Below are positions 61,284 to 64,000 of a stretch of DNA of 64,000 nucleotides, in pieces (within the stretch, counting starts at the first letter, position 1; every line of letters begins with the position of its first letter). The notes beneath the pieces were generated by a model. That model had not been told where the DNA came from. It was given only the letters and a program-made list of their open reading frames with translations, and searched no databases. The stretch comes from Bacillota bacterium (GTDB taxonomy: Bacteria; Bacillota; Clostridia; Peptostreptococcales; Anaerovoracaceae), in the NCBI GenBank assembly GCA_017459895.1, contig JAFUCA010000009.1:1-64000 (forward strand), given 5' to 3'. Made by a program: the position numbers and the translations under genes.

Positions 61284-62588
61284 TTATACGTAACCGAACA
61301 TCGTCGGCAGGAACAGCGCTAACCTCGGGATGTAGGTCGTGATGATCAGCGTCGGTATCCAGGCCATGAAGATGTAGTACATGGTCGGCTTCAGCATCTC
61401 ATTGATCGGCGCGCCTCCGACACGGGATCCGAAATACAGGAACGGAGCCGTCGGCGGGGTGACGCAGCCAAGACCCAGGTTGATCGCCATGATCGCCGCG
61501 TAGTGGATCGGGTTGATCCCCAGAGCGGTCGCGACCGGCAGCATGATCGGAGTCGTCAGCAGGATCGCGCTGGTATCATCCATCAGCATTCCGATGATGA
61601 TCAGGAAGAGGTTGACGAAGATGACCAGGACCGCCGGATTGTCACTGATAGAGAACAGGCCGTCAATGATGGCTCTGGGCAGCTGCTCCATGACATACAG
61701 TCTGGACAGCATCATTACGCAGAACAGCATCGTCAGTACGGAGCCTGCCGTCTTGCCGGCGTAGATGAAGCCTTCCTTCAGACTGGTGCGGTTCAGTCCC
61801 TTATAGACGAACCAGCCTACCGGGATCGAATACAGTACCGCTACCGCCGCTGCTTCGGTCGGGGTCATGATACCGGCATAAATGCCGCCCAGAATGATGA
61901 CCGGTGCCAGCATGGCGGGAACGCTCGCCCAAACCGTCTTCGCGATATGCTTGCCGCGCTGTCCCTTCTCAATTCTCTGCGGCAGCTGGATGTTGGTGTC
62001 CTTGCGCAGGATAAAGAGGGATGTCAGGCTCAGGAAAATGATCAGTATGATTCCCGGAAGAATGGTTGCCAGGAAACATGCCAGTACCGATTGTCCGCCG
62101 ACAAATGCAAACAGGATCATGTTCATGCTCGGCGGAATCAGCAGTCCCAGCAGCGATGCGCTGGAGATCAGTGCCGATGAAACGCCTCTCGGATATCCTG
62201 CCGCATACATTCTCGGCAGCATGATGGATCCGATGCAGGACAGTGTCGCAAGTCCGCTTCCGGATACGGATCCGAACAGCGCGCAGGCAACGGTCATAAC
62301 GATACACAGTCCACCCTTGATCCGGCCGACGAACAGGTCCGCGAAATTGACGATGGCCTCGCCGATTCCGCTCTTCTCCATGATCGCGCCCGCCAGTATG
62401 AACATGGGGATCGCGATCAGCAGAATGGATCCTGCCTGTGTGTATCCGTAGGGTACCAGGAAGCTGTAATCATAGCCTCCGATGATAACGATAGAAAGGA
62501 TCGCTCCCATAAATGCAAAGGGAATCGGCGCTCCAATCAGGAGCACGGCGACCAGAACGATGATCGATACAATACATGCTAAACTCAT
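61284..62588 (-). CDS. dctM: TRAP transporter large permease DctM
   Basis: A 434-residue membrane subunit with 12 or more helices that couples Na+ to uptake of organic acids. Typical stretches include GAIMEKSGIGEAIVNFADLF, FGSVSGSGLATLSCIGSIM and NLGLGCVTPPTAPFLYFGSR. It overlaps dctQ by four bases. The substrate is set by the DctP protein upstream and cannot be read from this subunit. Confidence 0.95.
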   Translation of the reverse strand: MSLACIVSIIVLVAVLLIGAPIPFAFMGAILSIVIIGGYDYSFLVPYGYTQAGSILLIAIPMFILAGAIMEKSGIGEAIVNFADLFVGRIKGGLCIVMTVACALFGSVSGSGLATLSCIGSIMLPRMYAAGYPRGVSSALISSASLLGLLIPPSMNMILFAFVGGQSVLACFLATILPGIILIIFLSLTSLFILRKDTNIQLPQRIEKGQRGKHIAKTVWASVPAMLAPVIILGGIYAGIMTPTEAAAVAVLYSIPVGWFVYKGLNRTSLKEGFIYAGKTAGSVLTMLFCVMMLSRLYVMEQLPRAIIDGLFSISDNPAVLVIFVNLFLIIIGMLMDDTSAILLTTPIMLPVATALGINPIHYAAIMAINLGLGCVTPPTAPFLYFGSRVGGAPINEMLKPTMYYIFMAWIPTLIITTYIPRLALFLPTMFGYV

Positions 62589-63151
62589 TCTGTCACCTCC
62601 TCTGCAATTTCAGCTGCCGCTTCGGTCAGCTCATCTTCTCTGACTTCCGGGGCTCTGCCCTTGCCGATCAGTTTCCGGAAGCTGTCGATCGTATAAACGA
62701 CGTTATAGATCGTGGAGATTCCGAATCCGAAGACCATGGAGAAGTCTCCGATCCAGACCGGGAACCGGTAGACGGAGGTCTGGTTCCCCTGGCTGATATC
62801 CCACTGAATCAGCGTGATCGCCCAGATAAACAGGATAAAGCACAGCACCGTCGTCAGGATCCAGCGGCAAAGCTCGATGATCCTCTTAGCGGTACACTCC
62901 TTCATCAGAACGGACACGATATCCGCCTTGATGTGCGTGTCCTCCCTGCTGCAGTAGGCGCATCCGAACATATATAGCCAGAAGACAGTCATCGTGAGGA
63001 TCTCTTCATATCCGGTCCAGTTATGGTGAATGATACGACCGGTTACCTCCACCCACAGGATGGCGGCTGTTCCGAAGATGAGAACCACGATGGCGGCACG
63101 CATGAGTTTATCTCCAAACTTCCAGATTGCCGTTTCTTCTCTTCTCTTCAA
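62585..63151 (-). CDS. dctQ: TRAP transporter small permease DctQ
   Basis: A 188-residue membrane subunit with four helices. EVTGRIIHHNWTGYEEILT and the loop CSREDTHIKADIV are typical of DctQ. The C-terminal tail is acidic. Coupled to dctM by a four-base overlap and separated from dctP by a strong hairpin. Confidence 0.93.
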   Translation of the reverse strand: MKRREETAIWKFGDKLMRAAIVVLIFGTAAILWVEVTGRIIHHNWTGYEEILTMTVFWLYMFGCAYCSREDTHIKADIVSVLMKECTAKRIIELCRWILTTVLCFILFIWAITLIQWDISQGNQTSVYRFPVWIGDFSMVFGFGISTIYNVVYTIDSFRKLIGKGRAPEVREDELTEAAAEIAEEVTE

Positions 63152-63166
63152 AATAGATTCCTCCTC

Positions 63167-63208
63167 TAATCCGAAGCCCCTCCGCAGGGCGAAGGGACTT
63201 CCGGATTA
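63167..63208 (-). other. Hairpin between dctP and dctQ
   Basis: TAATCCG and CGGATTA arms, extended inward by GAAG/CTTC-type pairs and CCCT/AGGG, make a long imperfect stem. It probably lowers expression of the membrane subunits relative to the abundant binding protein, by attenuation or 3' end protection. Confidence 0.6.
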
Positions 63209-63250
63209 TGTTTTAAAGCTAAGTTTTATTGATTGCTGCGGTTTCCGCGC

Positions 63251-64000
63251 TTATTTCTGCAGCGCTTCGATGTCCGCCTTCAGACCATCCATGACTTCCT
63301 TGCCATACTCTTCTTCGATCTTCGGCCAGGTCATCTCTCTGCACTTCTCAGCATTCGCCTGAACTTCTTCATCGGTGAACTCAACGACCTCGATGCCCTT
63401 GTCTCTCATCTTATCCATGTAGTCGTGCTCGTTCTGGTCCGCCTTCTCGAAGCTCATCGCGCTGGCTTCGTGGAAGCAGGTCTCGACGATCTCACGATCC
63501 TCGTCGCTCAGCTTCTCCAGCGTCTTGTTGCTGATCATGTAGTTCGTAGCCTCTGCATGAATCTTGTTGAAGTAGAAGTACTTGATGGTATCCGCTACCC
63601 ATGCATAGTTCATGTTCGCGGTACCGCCGATCCAACCCTGAACAACGTTGGTCTGGATCGCGGTCGGAGCCTCGGAGTAAGCGATGGTTACGCCGTCAAA
63701 TCCGTAGTCCTTAACCGCCAGGCTGAAGTTGAACGGAGCAGCCGCTCTGATCTTAACGCCCTGCTTCTCGCCGTATGCCTTCGCCTTCGGACACTCAACC
63801 GTAGTACCCAGTCCGATGAATCCCTCTAACAGGAATCCCTCGAAGGTAACGCCCTGATCCTGCAGTACGGACGCGAAGGTCTTGGTCATATAGGAATCCG
63901 GTCCATACAGAATCGCGGCTTCATCGAAGGATGTCGCATAGTATGGAATGTACGGCATACTCAGTCTCTTGTCACTTTCGTCCGGAACGGTCATCTGTCC
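63251..64000 (-). CDS. dctP: TRAP transporter solute-binding protein DctP, partial
   Basis: C-terminal 250 or so residues of a DctP-type periplasmic-style binding protein; the signal peptide and N-terminal lobe are beyond the right edge. Family traits include the ligand-contact region KIRAAAPFNFSLAVKDYGFD and the helix MISNKTLEKLSDEDREIVE. It is the first gene of the dctP-dctQ-dctM operon. The ligand is probably an organic acid, but the specificity helix cannot be judged from this part. Confidence 0.88.
   Translation of the reverse strand, partial: GQMTVPDESDKRLSMPYIPYYATSFDEAAILYGPDSYMTKTFASVLQDQGVTFEGFLLEGFIGLGTTVECPKAKAYGEKQGVKIRAAAPFNFSLAVKDYGFDGVTIAYSEAPTAIQTNVVQGWIGGTANMNYAWVADTIKYFYFNKIHAEATNYMISNKTLEKLSDEDREIVETCFHEASAMSFEKADQNEHDYMDKMRDKGIEVVEFTDEEVQANAEKCREMTWPKIEEEYGKEVMDGLKADIEALQK

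Overview
The window reads as chromosome from a Gram-positive, low-redox Clostridia-type bacterium (order Eubacteriales; a family-level guess such as Anaerovoracaceae/Family XIII is weak). The reasons are a dcw cell-wall/division cluster in the Clostridia order without ftsA, a SpoVD/FtsI-type PBP with a PASTA-like tail, MutS2, a pheS-pheT-zapA-mutS2 run, PucR and OhrR regulators, and type I GlnA. From about 16 kb onward the DNA is GC-rich and densely coding; 1-15.7 kb is visibly more AT-rich and looks acquired.

Layout. (1) 1-2967: an IS21-family element (istA, istB and a third small gene) whose right end has cut off the 3' end of a BspA-like leucine-rich-repeat surface protein (2961-5816). (2) 5912-6451: a lone HEPN-like protein. 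(3) 6735-15770: an island of about 8.9 kb bounded by perfect 134-bp direct repeats. Each repeat contains the 3' half of tRNA-fMet plus its terminator, as expected for integration into that tRNA. It carries a four-gene hydantoin-like catabolic operon (NCS1 permease, DUF917, hydantoin-racemase-like protein, M20 dipeptidase) with a divergent PucR regulator, decayed phage lysis genes, a methyltransferase-like membrane protein, and a helically phased repeat cluster, but no integrase. (4) 15726-16046: tRNA-fMet, tRNA-Leu and tRNA-Asn on one transcript. (5) 16.2-30.4 kb: a lipoprotein, yhbY, a TPR protein, a radical SAM protein, argS, mutS2, zapA, pheT, pheS, an SpoU-type methyltransferase and ftsZ. 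(6) 30.4-41.5 kb: the dcw cluster mraZ-rsmH-ftsL-pbp-murF-mraY-murD-ftsW-murG-divIB-ftsZ, read on the minus strand from a clear promoter. (7) 41.7-48.3 kb: lipoprotein-lgt, ychF, a two-component system and a divergent secreted surface protein. (8) 48.3-55.7 kb: EamA, MntP, Maf, Sir2, an MFS transporter, glutathione peroxidase-OhrR, glnA and a zinc-ribbon membrane protein. (9) 55.7-64 kb: MetH, an AraC regulator with a divergent EamA exporter, a membrane protein, and a TRAP transporter dctM-dctQ-dctP running off the right edge.

The least explained signals are: two arrays of 39-bp inverted-repeat units (16.65 kb and 58.3 kb) with different arm sequences but the same geometry, 31 bp between arms and gaps that grow in 21-bp steps; an 11-base word, GCAAAGGCTGG, found nine times in the backbone and never in the acquired left part; and paired dyads shared by the divergent promoters of the two-component system and the surface protein. 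No CRISPR array, riboswitch or integrase was recognised.
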